DNA of 64,000 nt from Rhodobacterales bacterium RIFCSPHIGHO2_02_FULL_62_130 (GCA_001828855.1 MHZT01000013.1:171336-235335), one strand, 5' to 3'; shown: positions 43,209-52,674, counted from the first letter of the stretch. A program made the numbers and translations. Notes: generated by a model from the sequence alone, not told the origin.

Positions 43209-45595
43209 TCAAGCCTCTTGAGGTTTACGGGGCGGCCAAAGATTTCCTTTGGAGGCTCGGCGGGTGATGATGGTTTTTGGGGTTTCTTTGCCGACGCGCG
43301 TTTCTTTCCAGCACCCTTGGCCGTCTTTGGCGGTATGGTTTCGCAATCCTCGTCGGTCATGTTCTCTTTGTTCATGGCGTGCGGCGGTTTGGGCCCCGGA
43401 TCGACGACCTTGCCTTCGATGATACCATTGCCGCCGGTAAAGTCGAAAATCTTGCCGTCGGGGCGTGCCGCAGTGATTTGTCCAGCCCTGGCCGCGCCCT
43501 CGACACCCTTCGACGCAATGATGCGGGCTCCTTTAAAGACTTGCCGCGCTTTCGCCTTGATTTCCGCGCGGGTCTGATAGCTGCGAGCCAAGTTCTTTTC
43601 GACGCCGATGCTGTCCAAGAGCTCCCGACGTTCGCGGCGGACCTTGGCCAGCCGGTCTTCATGAATTTCTGTCGCGGCAGGGTCCTCCTTGCGGTATGCG
43701 CGGACCAGATGCAGCACTTCGTTGACCGTCATGTCAGCGAAGACGGAACTCTGGAGTTGCACGCGGATCGGAGCCGTGGTCCGGGGCAGCACAACGGTGG
43801 CCTCATTCAAATTGTCCGGGTCCACATAAACCGAGACCTGACGCTGCCGGGAACGGTCATAGCCCTGGGTATCTTCGATCGCCTGCTGCAGTTCGGGCGA
43901 GTTGAACCAGATGCCCGAGAAGACGCGCACGCCCTCGGAGGTCGGGATAACCTTTTCCTCCCAGCACAGGTGGATACGACGCAGGTCTGGATCCATCGGT
44001 TCGAAGATCTCTCGTGTCTTGTAGACCTCTTCATAGACTTCAGCCGGGCGCCGTCCCCACATGCCGAACCCGTGATGCCGCATCGATGGAAGCTCGTCGA
44101 TGTAGAAGCAGGTCAGGAGTTGGTAGAGGGTATCGATGTCCAAAACCCCGCTTTTGTTGGCGTCATAGCCAGGCAGATCGCCGGGGCGGCGACCGGTGTA
44201 GCCGTGCAAGAGTTTCAGGAGCACGGACTCAAGAGTCCCGAAGTGGCGTTCGATGAACGGCTTGTCGGTCGGCGAATAGACCCTGACATCCACGGAAACA
44301 CCGCCGGCTCCCAGGACGGCGGATTTGACGGCGGCATTGCGAAGGCCCGGGCCGTTATCCGTCTTGACCATTCCGAGGCCAACGGCGTCCGCGACCAAAC
44401 CCGAGCAGCCGTAGCGGATCTTCTCCTTGGATTTGTCCCGCGTTGCCATCCGCAGCAGGGCCAGGGTGGCTTCCGCGCGGGGCTCGTCGCTGATCACCCA
44501 GGCAAGCGGCATCCGCGTCGCGACATCCAGCATCACGAGCAAGGTAAGACGGGTCTTGATAATCTTGTCCGCGTCTTCCAAGGCCCGCTTTTCCGGATCG
44601 CCAAGCTTTTCCCACAGACCGCAAACCTTGGCCGTCACCACAAGCGACAGGTGGACCTCATCAATTTCGGTCAGTTCACCGATCATCAGGGCGCGGATAT
44701 CCGTGCTGCCCCGCCCGAGCTTGGATTTTGCCGCCCGTTCGCCCTTGTCCCTGATTTCGGCCTCTGTGGTAGAGAACAATTCCTTTTGATGAAGCGACAG
44801 GGTTGTCTGCGACGGTGTCTGTAGCTGCGGCAGGTCGTTTGCCTGCCGCTTCTTGTTCACCGCGTTGAGCTCGGCGGTGAGATGATTATGGATGTTGGCG
44901 ACCGAGTATTCTTTTGCTTCACGCGCAAAGTGTTCGATCGCTTCCGTCATCATGTCACGGATCAGCCAGGTAATCCTGCGGCGACGATTTCCTTTCAGAT
45001 GATCCAGAGGGATCAGCGCTGCAATGGGGTCAGCCGCCGCCTCAGTAATGGATTTGGGAACGCATCCCAGATACGCATTGTAATATTCGTTCAGTTTTCG
45101 GCCTTTGGGCAGCTGCCAAATCAGCCTGTTTCCCCCGCAGGGCGCATTTACGTGGATCTTCTTTCCGAAATAGGTGCTGGCCAGGTTCGCGATGCGTTCA
45201 CGCAGCTCGAGGTCGTCCAGTTTCCGTTGCGACAGTTGATAGTCCGGATCGTCCTTTTCCTGCCGGATCGCGTCGTGGATTTCTGCGATCGCCGCGCAAA
45301 TGGCCAACTTAAATGCGCCGTTCTCTTGCTGCTTGGTCGGTAGGGCTTCGACCGCTTGGTAAGTCCCCAGCCGCAGCTGCGCCTTGGCCGAGGTGACAGA
45401 CATTGGTTTCTTGAGGCTCAGACCGGGCTGCTTGAGGAGCCGCGCCAGCATAACGTAGGGAAGAAACTCTACCCGACCCGACGCTTGGTCTGCCGCCTCA
45501 TAGCCGTGATCGGTCTTGCGATTTACGACCACTGTCCGGGCGTTAACCGTAAGCTCAGTCCCAGGGGAGAGGTCATATCGCGGCGCAATGTTCAT
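43205..45595 (-). CDS. tniA: TniA/TnsB-like DDE transposase
   Basis: A 796-residue Mu/Tn7-type transposase with rve catalytic core. The DDE triad is visible as Asp in GELTEIDEVHLSL (about residue 311), Asp in VKTDNGPGLRN (about 413) and Glu in KPFIERHFGTLES (about 449), exactly 35 residues after the second Asp, the D,D(35)E spacing. N-terminal DNA-binding domains and a basic C-terminal region for TnsC contact (KGAGKKRASAKKPQKPSS) flank it. The start at 45595 overlaps the tnsA TGA. It performs 3' end strand cleavage and joining. Confidence 0.92.
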   Translation of the reverse strand: MNIAPRYDLSPGTELTVNARTVVVNRKTDHGYEAADQASGRVEFLPYVMLARLLKQPGLSLKKPMSVTSAKAQLRLGTYQAVEALPTKQQENGAFKLAICAAIAEIHDAIRQEKDDPDYQLSQRKLDDLELRERIANLASTYFGKKIHVNAPCGGNRLIWQLPKGRKLNEYYNAYLGCVPKSITEAAADPIAALIPLDHLKGNRRRRITWLIRDMMTEAIEHFAREAKEYSVANIHNHLTAELNAVNKKRQANDLPQLQTPSQTTLSLHQKELFSTTEAEIRDKGERAAKSKLGRGSTDIRALMIGELTEIDEVHLSLVVTAKVCGLWEKLGDPEKRALEDADKIIKTRLTLLVMLDVATRMPLAWVISDEPRAEATLALLRMATRDKSKEKIRYGCSGLVADAVGLGMVKTDNGPGLRNAAVKSAVLGAGGVSVDVRVYSPTDKPFIERHFGTLESVLLKLLHGYTGRRPGDLPGYDANKSGVLDIDTLYQLLTCFYIDELPSMRHHGFGMWGRRPAEVYEEVYKTREIFEPMDPDLRRIHLCWEEKVIPTSEGVRVFSGIWFNSPELQQAIEDTQGYDRSRQRQVSVYVDPDNLNEATVVLPRTTAPIRVQLQSSVFADMTVNEVLHLVRAYRKEDPAATEIHEDRLAKVRRERRELLDSIGVEKNLARSYQTRAEIKAKARQVFKGARIIASKGVEGAARAGQITAARPDGKIFDFTGGNGIIEGKVVDPGPKPPHAMNKENMTDEDCETIPPKTAKGAGKKRASAKKPQKPSSPAEPPKEIFGRPVNLKRLE

Positions 45596-46347
45596 CAGGC
45601 AACCCACACGCGGGAATGTTCCCAGATGACGTTGTCCCAGTCAGCTTGCAGTTTCCTCTGGGCGATCAAGCGATAGCAGGCCTTGAAGGCCCGGGCTTGT
45701 GACACGCTGACAAGCGGGAACAGGTCGCGCATGAACCACAGCGTCCGGCACCTATGTGCCGCTTCAAGAACCTGCTCATCGGCTTCGGGATCGCGATGTT
45801 CCGAAATCTTCCACATCCGGAACATGTTTTCCCGGCGCTGGCGGGTGTAGGTGCTGGCATCGGACACGATCATGTCGTCTGCGATCTTCTCCTTCAGGGT
45901 TGCCTCGGCGATCCGATCGATATGGCGCCATGCCTTTTCCTTTTCGAGGCTCGCACGATAGCGAACGAAGACGAGGCGACGGTGCCCGTTGCGCAATGTG
46001 ATCAAAAAGTCATGCGTGTAGGGCACACTCCGGTTTTCTTCCTTGCTGTAATACCAGACTGTGCAGGGTTGAAACCTGATGTCGTAGGTTTCCGGATCGA
46101 GGAGCCCTTCAATCCCTACGGCGAATTCGGCAGCGCTTTCGGTGATGCCGACTTTCGGCTTCCACTGGTTCGCCTCGGTTCGATAGGTGAACCACAGATG
46201 GTGCGAGACAGCGCTCCGCGATCCGGGATTGCGCACTCCATCAAAGGGCAGCACCCCGAAGATGCCCGGCAGGACGATTTTGGACGCCTTGGGCAGTTTC
46301 GGTGGGCTGTGGTTCCAACTGTCGTGGTCGAAGTACTGTTCAGACAT
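45595..46347 (-). CDS. tnsA: TnsA-like endonuclease
   Basis: A 250-residue protein with the TnsA N-terminal nuclease pattern: TESAAEFAVGIEGLLDPETY, then RFQPCTVWYY, then PYTHDFLITLRNGHRRLVFV. TnsA needs Glu, Asp and Lys of a restriction-enzyme-like fold. Glu and Asp are visible, but the position usually Lys (pattern V-x-V/I-K) reads VFVRY, so Arg may replace it. The C-terminal part (about 170-250) is helical and would contact TnsC/TnsB. ATG 46347 is chosen over a TTG at 46368. It is the first gene of tnsA-tniA-tniB. Confidence 0.75.
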   Translation of the reverse strand: MSEQYFDHDSWNHSPPKLPKASKIVLPGIFGVLPFDGVRNPGSRSAVSHHLWFTYRTEANQWKPKVGITESAAEFAVGIEGLLDPETYDIRFQPCTVWYYSKEENRSVPYTHDFLITLRNGHRRLVFVRYRASLEKEKAWRHIDRIAEATLKEKIADDMIVSDASTYTRQRRENMFRMWKISEHRDPEADEQVLEAAHRCRTLWFMRDLFPLVSVSQARAFKACYRLIAQRKLQADWDNVIWEHSRVWVA

Positions 46348-46368
46348 GTCTCGATCGTTCTCGGCCAA

Positions 46369-46803
46369 CTGCCGAGTTTCTGTGATGGGGGATGATTGGT
46401 CGGGTAGGGTGTGGCGCGTCTGCTCGCGCTAAGCTGACCGCATGAGGTGATCAGTCAGCGATGTCGGCCTCCAACGGATTGGGCCGCGGCATGGTACAGG
46501 GTGCGGGGCGGCGGTTCATGGGAGAATCTCCAGTTCGATCTTTCGGTGCGCAAATGCCAGACGGCAGAGTGGGAGTCAAATTTCGCTTCAAAATCAGTAA
46601 TTTAGAAAAAAACTTCGACCTGACGTTTTTTCGCAGACTTGGGCGATGATGCGCGATTGCTGTGTTGCGAAGTTCCCGATCCATATCGCTCTCTGGTCGC
46701 CCGCAGATGTGGCGCGCTGTTTTACGTCCTGACCCAGAGTATATTTCGGGACGACCGTGCCGCACATCGGTGCAGCCGGCCGAGCCTGTGGATTCCGCTT
46801 CGG
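46369..46803. other. Intergenic region upstream of tnsA
   Basis: 435 bp, partly AT-rich (46577-46640), probably the promoter region of the transposition operon. No copy of the left-end repeat is seen. A 22-codon frame (46519 to 46451, minus) has a GGAGA ribosome site and could be a leader peptide; no domain. The right end of the element might lie here in diverged form. Confidence 0.4.
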
Positions 46804-47418
46804 TTAAATCAGCGCGGGGCCTACGCCTGGGGAAACCTTCGCTTTGGCCCATTGGAAATGCTGCGAGGTCCATGGCTGGATGGCCCGAGGGACGTCTGGG
46901 TCCCTCGTACAAACGGCACGCCGCAAGAGCCCGGACCCATTCACGCTGATATCGTGAGAGACAATGCGCCTGACACGCAGTGCCGCCTCCGTATGGATGC
47001 CAAGACGTTTGCCCAAGGCATCAATGGTGATTTCCCCGTACATGTAGCGTTGCGCGTTCCACTGGATGACGGCCTCGGTCGCGAAGAGCCACATCAGCAC
47101 GGATAGTCGGGTCCGATGAAGCTGCGTCCCGGATGTCGGAGAGAATTGCTTCCGGCACTGGCGGCATTGGAAAAGGTCCCTTTTCGGCAGCATGTTAACA
47201 GAGTGGTCACCACATGCCGGACAACAAACTCCATCGGGCCAGCGGATGGCAATAAAACGATCCCGGCAGGAGATTTCGTCAGGAAAGGCCGTTTTGACGC
47301 CACCTTCCGGCAGCTGCAAATACATCATCATGTTCTGCAGGCGTGCCAGTAAATCGGGATGCAATACATCCTGCCTGGCGGTAGGGTCGAGACTGTTGGT
47401 CATACTGATCGCGCGCAT
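46804..47418 (-). CDS. Orphan IS1595-type zinc-ribbon/HTH protein without a DDE domain
   Basis: A 204-residue protein. The middle is an IS1595-family transposase zinc ribbon: two CxxC pairs (CPAC, CRQC) with KQFSPTSGTQLHRTRLSVLM directly after, the family signature. It is followed by an HTH-like segment ITIDALGKRLGIHTEAALRV. The nuclease domain of IS1595 is missing in this frame and downstream. Either it is a truncated insertion sequence or a domesticated DNA-binding protein serving the nearby Tn7-like genes. AAGGCG precedes ATG 47418; 47403 is the other option. Confidence 0.7.
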   Translation of the reverse strand: MRAISMTNSLDPTARQDVLHPDLLARLQNMMMYLQLPEGGVKTAFPDEISCRDRFIAIRWPDGVCCPACGDHSVNMLPKRDLFQCRQCRKQFSPTSGTQLHRTRLSVLMWLFATEAVIQWNAQRYMYGEITIDALGKRLGIHTEAALRVRRIVSHDISVNGSGLLRRAVCTRDPDVPRAIQPWTSQHFQWAKAKVSPGVGPALI

Positions 47419-47736
47419 TTTCGCCTTGGCAGGCAGCTTGACGCATCATGGGCTGCGAATTTTGACGAAGGGAAGGGGCGAACGGGAAGAATTCCGGATT
47501 GGCCTATTGGCATCAAACCCGGCCTGCGATTTTTCTTCCATTTGGTGCCGGGTGACGGGGCCTTCGAGCTGGCTTCGGAAAGCGATCTACCGCTTCCTCC
47601 ATGCGAAAAAGTCTCCAGATTCTACGCGTTTTCCTACGGCCTGCATTCCGATGCGCGCACGCTGCCCCATGCTGACTTGTGTCCTGCGGGTCGGTCATGC
47701 AGGCTTTTCGCCAACCGTATCGAGATCAGAAAAACC
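47419..47736. other. Divergent region between zinc-ribbon and DUF6880-like genes
   Basis: 318 bp with open frames on both strands but no recognisable domain or ribosome site. It presumably contains promoters for both flanking genes. No repeat or transposon end was recognised. Confidence 0.35.
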
Positions 47737-49173
47737 ATGTCGAAAAAGACCCTGAACGCGGAAAATCTGGAAAAACTCGGGGCCGAACGCCTTGCGACCC
47801 TGGTCATGGATCTTGTTCAGGGCAGTGCGGCACTTCAACGGCGGGCGCGGATGGAACTCAGTGCCGCGCAGGGGCCGAAAGAGATTGCTGCCGATCTGCG
47901 AAAGCGTTTCGCATCGCTGAGCCGGTCCACGAGCTACATCGACTGGCGCAAGCAGAAGGCCTTTGTCAAAGACCTGACCGGTCTGGTTTCCATGGTTGAG
48001 ACCGGCGTCGCCCCGCAGGACGCGGACGAGGCCTTTGATCTGCTGTGGTCTTTCCTGCAGCTGGCGCCGTCGATCCATGCCCGCACCGATGACAGCAACG
48101 GTGCGGTGGGCGATGTGCTGCGCAGCGCGGTGGCGCTTCTCACCACGATTTCCCCGAGGTTGACCGTCAAGCCAACGCTTCTGGCCGGGCGTATCCTCGA
48201 TGCCGTGGCCGACGCGGGCTATGGCGAATTTGATGGGGTCATTCCGGCCATGGCCGAGGCGCTGGGGGCGGAGGGGCTTGCACACCTCAAACAGATCACC
48301 GAGGCATGGGCCTCGGCTGCCCCGACGCCGCAGGAAATTGCGCAGTTTCGCCAGTTCGGGCTATCGACCTCACCCCTGGATCGTGCACGCCGTCAAAGGC
48401 AAAGCACCGCCTCGATCATCCTTGCCGACATCGCCGATTTGCAAGGCGATGTGGATGCCTATATGGCGCGATATTCTACCGAGCAGTTGACCTATGGCAC
48501 CATTGCCCCCGACGTGGCGCGCCGCCTGATCGACGCGGGTCGGCTGGACGAAGCCCTTATCCTCATCCAGCGAGCCCGCGCCGCCGAAGAGGGAAAATCC
48601 TTCCGCGCATCCCGTTACGAACTGGATGAGGTCTATGAGGATTGCCTGCAAAAGATGGGCAAGCTTGATGATCTGAAGGTCCATCTGTGGGCCACCTTCC
48701 AAGAAACGCTCTACGCTGGCAGCTTGCGAAAATACCTGAAAATGCTGCCGGATTTTGAGGACATGGAAGCTGAGGAGCTGGCGCTTTCCCACGCCGAAAC
48801 CCACCCCCACCTCGGCGCCGCGATCCATTTCCTGCTTGCATGGCCTGATTTACGCCGCCTTGCAAAGCTGGTGATAGCCCGTGCGGAGGACCTGGACGGC
48901 AACTCCTACGAAACCCTGACAGCCGCCGCCGATACGCTTGAACCCGACCACCCGCTTGCCGCAACTTTGCTGCGCCGCGCCATGATCACAGACACGCTCG
49001 ACGGAAGCAAAACCAAACGCTACCGCCACGCCGCACGTCACCTGTCGGAATGCCAGTCCTGCGCTGCGGCGGTGGAGGAGTTCGGCAGGTTCCCGGACCA
49101 CGGAGAGTTCCTGGCGGCTTTGAAGAAGAAGCACGGGCGCAAGTATGGATTCTGGGAACTGGCGGAAGGGTGA
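47737..49173 (+). CDS. DUF6880-family protein
   Basis: A 478-residue cytoplasmic, mainly alpha-helical protein. KTLNAENLEKLGAERLATLV, then FDLLWSFLQLAPSIHARTDD and RRLIDAGRLDEALILIQRA, match what I recall of DUF6880, with TPR-like helical repeats in the second half. No catalytic motif is visible. ATG 47737 is chosen because family similarity starts there; the open frame upstream to 47359 shows none. It is probably cargo of, or flanking, the insertion. Function unknown. Confidence 0.72.
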   Translation: MSKKTLNAENLEKLGAERLATLVMDLVQGSAALQRRARMELSAAQGPKEIAADLRKRFASLSRSTSYIDWRKQKAFVKDLTGLVSMVETGVAPQDADEAFDLLWSFLQLAPSIHARTDDSNGAVGDVLRSAVALLTTISPRLTVKPTLLAGRILDAVADAGYGEFDGVIPAMAEALGAEGLAHLKQITEAWASAAPTPQEIAQFRQFGLSTSPLDRARRQRQSTASIILADIADLQGDVDAYMARYSTEQLTYGTIAPDVARRLIDAGRLDEALILIQRARAAEEGKSFRASRYELDEVYEDCLQKMGKLDDLKVHLWATFQETLYAGSLRKYLKMLPDFEDMEAEELALSHAETHPHLGAAIHFLLAWPDLRRLAKLVIARAEDLDGNSYETLTAAADTLEPDHPLAATLLRRAMITDTLDGSKTKRYRHAARHLSECQSCAAAVEEFGRFPDHGEFLAALKKKHGRKYGFWELAEG

Positions 49174-49267
49174 AGTCTGCCCATTGCGGTCCCTCGGCTA
49201 GCTCTCGTCATTTGCTCGAAAATACTCGAAGCAGACATTTGATCCGAAGATCAAGCGAGAGCGGGCA

Positions 49268-50569
49268 TCACCAGCCGGCAAACTTAACCGTGACGTTAAC
49301 GTCAATCCGGCCTGCCAAGAGGTCCTGAATCGCTGCATCCAGCAGGACCAGACCATGGTTGATCTCGGCCTCGGTTATGGTCAACGGTGGGGTCAATTCC
49401 AGAACGTTCGAGGACGGCCCAACGCAATAGACCACAAGGCCAAGCTCGTAGGCTCGGAACATTAAGGCGGCGGTCGCTGCGGCATCACTGGGTAGTTTTG
49501 TTCCAGAATTCGAAATCTCCACCCCAATCGCAAGGCCGCGCCCGCGCACGGCCGCAATCGAGTCGTGCCGGCGGGCCAGATCTTGCAAGCTGGCTAACAA
49601 GATTTTTCCCTTGCGCGCGGCTTCGTCAGGCAGCGATTCCGCCGTGAGGGTGTCGAGGACTGCGAGGCCCGCCGCCGCGCAAACCGGATTTCCGTGCAGG
49701 GTTTGCATGGCGAAGGCCGTTGCACAATCCATAACCCACTGTGGCCCGATAACCGCTGACAATGGCAGTCCGCAGCCCAGCCCTTTTCCAAGCACTAGCA
49801 GATCGGGCCGGAATCCCTCGTGCTGAAAGGCGTGTAAGCGCCCGGTGCGGCCAAGCCCGACCTTCACTTCGTCGCTGATTGTCAGGATACCATGCTTGCG
49901 GCAGAGCGCATCCAGTCGGGCCAGAAAGCCCGATGGCGGCACAACAAGGCCGCCATCCGACAAGATAGGCTCAAAAATACAGGCGGCAATCGTCTGAGCG
50001 CCAACCAAGGCAAGTTGGTCTTCCAATTCCCGCAGAATCGCATCGGCATCGGGGCCAGACGGATCTGCGCCCGGATAGGGTAGCTGGATCAGCCCATCGG
50101 CCTTGTCCGAGGCCAGCGTCGGATGACCCGATACGGCCATCGTACCAAGGGTGCAGCCGTGATAGGCTCCGGCAAAGCCGATGATGCCCTGCCGCCCGGT
50201 TGCGCGGCGGGCTGCGCGGATGGCGGTTTCATTGGCGTCTGAACCAGAATGGCCGAGCCAGACCTTTTGCGGCTGGTCTGATGGGAATAGCGCAATCAGT
50301 CGCTCGGCCAGTGCCGTTGCCGGACCATTGGCCGATGACAGGACCGAGGCCCCGGCCGGATCTGAAACGGCGGCACTGACTGCCGCTACCAGCGCGGGAT
50401 GGCCATAACCAAGGCTCGCCGCCCCCCACGCTGCAGAAAGGTCAATCACCTCGCGCCCGTCGTCGGTGCGAAGGATGGCGCCCTTGCCGCCAACCACAGC
50501 CTGTGGAAAGAAACGCAGCTTCTGCACCCCTGCGAGTGCTGTCGTATCGCGCGCGTAAAGCCCGTTCAT
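49268..50569 (-). CDS. Class III aminotransferase
   Basis: A 433-residue PLP enzyme of the ornithine/GABA/omega-aminotransferase class. WLGHSGSDANETAIRAARRA, ISDEVKVGLGRTG (Asp for the pyridine N) and LVLGKGLGCGLPLSAV (Schiff-base Lys) are intact. Start 50569 (MNGLYARD) overlaps the upstream TGA (ATGA). It is the last gene of a four-gene leftward set after an RpiR gene. By context it removes an amino group from an imported diamine or omega-amino acid. Confidence 0.92.
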   Translation of the reverse strand: MNGLYARDTTALAGVQKLRFFPQAVVGGKGAILRTDDGREVIDLSAAWGAASLGYGHPALVAAVSAAVSDPAGASVLSSANGPATALAERLIALFPSDQPQKVWLGHSGSDANETAIRAARRATGRQGIIGFAGAYHGCTLGTMAVSGHPTLASDKADGLIQLPYPGADPSGPDADAILRELEDQLALVGAQTIAACIFEPILSDGGLVVPPSGFLARLDALCRKHGILTISDEVKVGLGRTGRLHAFQHEGFRPDLLVLGKGLGCGLPLSAVIGPQWVMDCATAFAMQTLHGNPVCAAAGLAVLDTLTAESLPDEAARKGKILLASLQDLARRHDSIAAVRGRGLAIGVEISNSGTKLPSDAAATAALMFRAYELGLVVYCVGPSSNVLELTPPLTITEAEINHGLVLLDAAIQDLLAGRIDVNVTVKFAGW

Positions 50570-51351
50570 GCCATGGCGTCCACCGTCAGGCGTAGACACC
50601 GCTCCAGCCGCTCCGCCCATTCGGCAACGCCTTCGGCAGAGGCGATCAGTTCGTGCCGGACCTCGATCAACAATGCTGGCAACCCGCGCGCATCGCCATG
50701 CACGGGCACCGTGTAATCATCATGGTCGATGCGGTAAGGCTCATTATCGCCGATCACCAGCCCGTCCTCTTGGGCAAGGGCCTGCATCAGGTGGCCTGCG
50801 AACTCGGTCGCCGCGGCGTAAAGGACGCCAGCGTGCCAAGGCCGGGCCACGCCCTTATAGACGGGGGTATAGCTGTGCACCCCGACGACGAAGGTTTGCT
50901 TGCCTGCCGCGCAACGCAGATCAAGGCGGCGGCTGACAGCCGATTGAAACGGGTGAAAAAGGGTATCCAGTCGCTCGGCCCGGTCGACGGTGGCAAGACC
51001 CAGGTTGCCGGGAATGGCGGTCGACTCGCTGGTTTCAGGGATAAGCGAGGCATTGTCCAAGGGCCGGTTGCAATCCACCACCAGCCGCGAATAGCTGGTG
51101 TGAAACAGCGGCGCATCCAGCCGCGCCGACAGATCGCGCGCCAAGGCCAGCGCGCCGATGTCCCAGCCGATATGCCGCAGCCGTTCCGATTTCGGCAGGC
51201 CCAGATGGGCCAACCGCCGGGGAATGCGCGGCAAGGCGTGTTCGCACAGCAGCAAAAGATCCGATGCGCCGTCCGGGTTGATGACGCCGTAGGGTGGCGG
51301 CTCGTCAAGATCAAGCAAGGTCGCCGGGGCCGAAATGGGGCGTGTCAGCAT
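50566..51351 (-). CDS. N-formylglutamate amidohydrolase family protein
   Basis: A 261-residue member of the HutG-type (FGase) zinc hydrolases. LLLCEHALPRIPRRL, FVVGVHSYTPVYKG and LLIEVRHELI are the typical metal/substrate blocks. Classical members release formate from N-formylglutamate in histidine breakdown, but no hut genes are here. Beside a glutamine-synthetase-like ligase it may hydrolyse another N-substituted glutamate. ATG 51351 overlaps the ligase TGA by one base. Confidence 0.85.
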   Translation of the reverse strand: MLTRPISAPATLLDLDEPPPYGVINPDGASDLLLLCEHALPRIPRRLAHLGLPKSERLRHIGWDIGALALARDLSARLDAPLFHTSYSRLVVDCNRPLDNASLIPETSESTAIPGNLGLATVDRAERLDTLFHPFQSAVSRRLDLRCAAGKQTFVVGVHSYTPVYKGVARPWHAGVLYAAATEFAGHLMQALAQEDGLVIGDNEPYRIDHDDYTVPVHGDARGLPALLIEVRHELIASAEGVAEWAERLERCLRLTVDAMA

Positions 51352-52667
51352 CAATAAACCTCCGCATAGCGGCGGCATAGCGCGGTATCATCAAGGCCCG
51401 AAACGATTTCCAGTTCCTTCTCGCGCATGCCCTTCCAGCATTCAAGGAAGGTGGGCGACATCCAGCCGCGGACCACCGGATCGGCGTCAAGTGCCGCCAA
51501 CGCCTCGGGTAGGCTTGTGGGCAGACGCCGGATGCCAAGGCGGGTGCGGTCTTCGGCTGACATGTCGTCAGGATCGCCCTTGATGATCGGCGGAGTTTCG
51601 AGCCCGGCTTTCAGCCCCTCGATCCCGGCGCGGATCAGCATGGCCAGCGAGAGATGTGGGCTTGCCGTGGCATCGGCGGCACGGAATTCCATGTTGAACG
51701 CGCGCGAAGGGTCGTAGCCCGGTCGCTCCGACGTGGGGCAGATCCGCAAGGTCGCCTCACGGTCCTTTTCGCCCAAGGTCGTCCAAGAGGCCGCCCAATT
51801 ATGCGGCTTCAGACGCTGATACGACACGGCGCTGGGGGCTGCCAGCGCCGTCAGCGCCGCCATGTGCCGTACGATACCCGCCGCAAAAGCCCCGGCCTGA
51901 GCCGACAGCCGCCCGGGGCGGCTGGCGTCTAATGTCACCGGATTTCCCTGCAGATCGGTCAGCGACAGGTGAATATGAACGCCATTTCCCACGCCGTCGG
52001 GGTCGGTCTTTGGGCAAAAGCTGGCTTGCCAGCCCATCGTTGCAGCCAGTTCGCGTGTGATTTCACGGATGGTCACGGCCCGGTCTGCCGCCCGCACGGC
52101 ATCAGAAGGGCCACAGACGATTTCAAACTGGTCGCGACCATATTCGGGCAGGAAGCATTCCGGGTTGCAACCTGCCGCATCCAAAGCGGCCATCAGCATC
52201 GGGCCAAATGGATCGGCGCGGCGTTGGGCCGAAAGCCCAAAGGACGGCGCTGCGGGCCAACTGGCTCCCAATATCTGAAATTCCTGTTCAAACGCCGAGA
52301 CGACGCGCAGGCCCATAACCTCAAGGTCGGCCACTGCCGCCTTGAGCATGGAGCGCACGCAGCCTTCCCACGGTGTGCCATCCAGATTGGTGATGTCGGA
52401 ATGGTAGAAATGCAGCGGCGTGCGCCCGCCGAAGCCTTCCACCCGCACCCCGGCCTCGCGGTCAGGGATCAACCGCAGATCGCCCGATGATCCGAAGGGG
52501 TTGGGGCTGGCGATTTCGTCAAACGGGGTAAGCGACAGATTGGCAGGCACCCAGCCAACCCCTTTTGACAAGGCATCGGGCAGACTGGCCGCGGACACCG
52601 CGCGGCCACGGGTGATGGCGGCGATGTCAGTGGTGACAAAGGTCACAAGTTCTTCTGGCTTGATCAT
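51351..52667 (-). CDS. Glutamine synthetase-like ligase (gamma-glutamyl-amine ligase type)
   Basis: A 438-residue glutamine synthetase-fold protein. SAFEQEFQI has the metal Glu residues, NGVHIHLSL is the ATP/metal His segment (family GNGMHxHxSL), and NMEFRAADATASPHLSLAML is the C-terminal signature. The adenylylation-loop Tyr segment of GlnA is not apparent and the N-terminal domain is diverged, as in PuuA-like enzymes that glutamylate amines. True nitrogen assimilation is unlikely in this context. Start 52667 (MIKPEEL) is 7 bp past the isochorismatase stop. Confidence 0.85.
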   Translation of the reverse strand: MIKPEELVTFVTTDIAAITRGRAVSAASLPDALSKGVGWVPANLSLTPFDEIASPNPFGSSGDLRLIPDREAGVRVEGFGGRTPLHFYHSDITNLDGTPWEGCVRSMLKAAVADLEVMGLRVVSAFEQEFQILGASWPAAPSFGLSAQRRADPFGPMLMAALDAAGCNPECFLPEYGRDQFEIVCGPSDAVRAADRAVTIREITRELAATMGWQASFCPKTDPDGVGNGVHIHLSLTDLQGNPVTLDASRPGRLSAQAGAFAAGIVRHMAALTALAAPSAVSYQRLKPHNWAASWTTLGEKDREATLRICPTSERPGYDPSRAFNMEFRAADATASPHLSLAMLIRAGIEGLKAGLETPPIIKGDPDDMSAEDRTRLGIRRLPTSLPEALAALDADPVVRGWMSPTFLECWKGMREKELEIVSGLDDTALCRRYAEVY

Positions 52668-52674
52668 GTCACCC

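Noticed and set aside
46451..46912. 153-codon minus-strand frame upstream of tnsA
   Set aside because: It overlaps the zinc-ribbon gene in another frame, has no domain and runs through the AT-rich promoter region; only the short 22-codon end has a plausible ribosome site.
47359..47736. N-terminal extension of the DUF6880-like protein
   Set aside because: The frame is open upstream but without similarity, while family similarity begins at ATG 47737.
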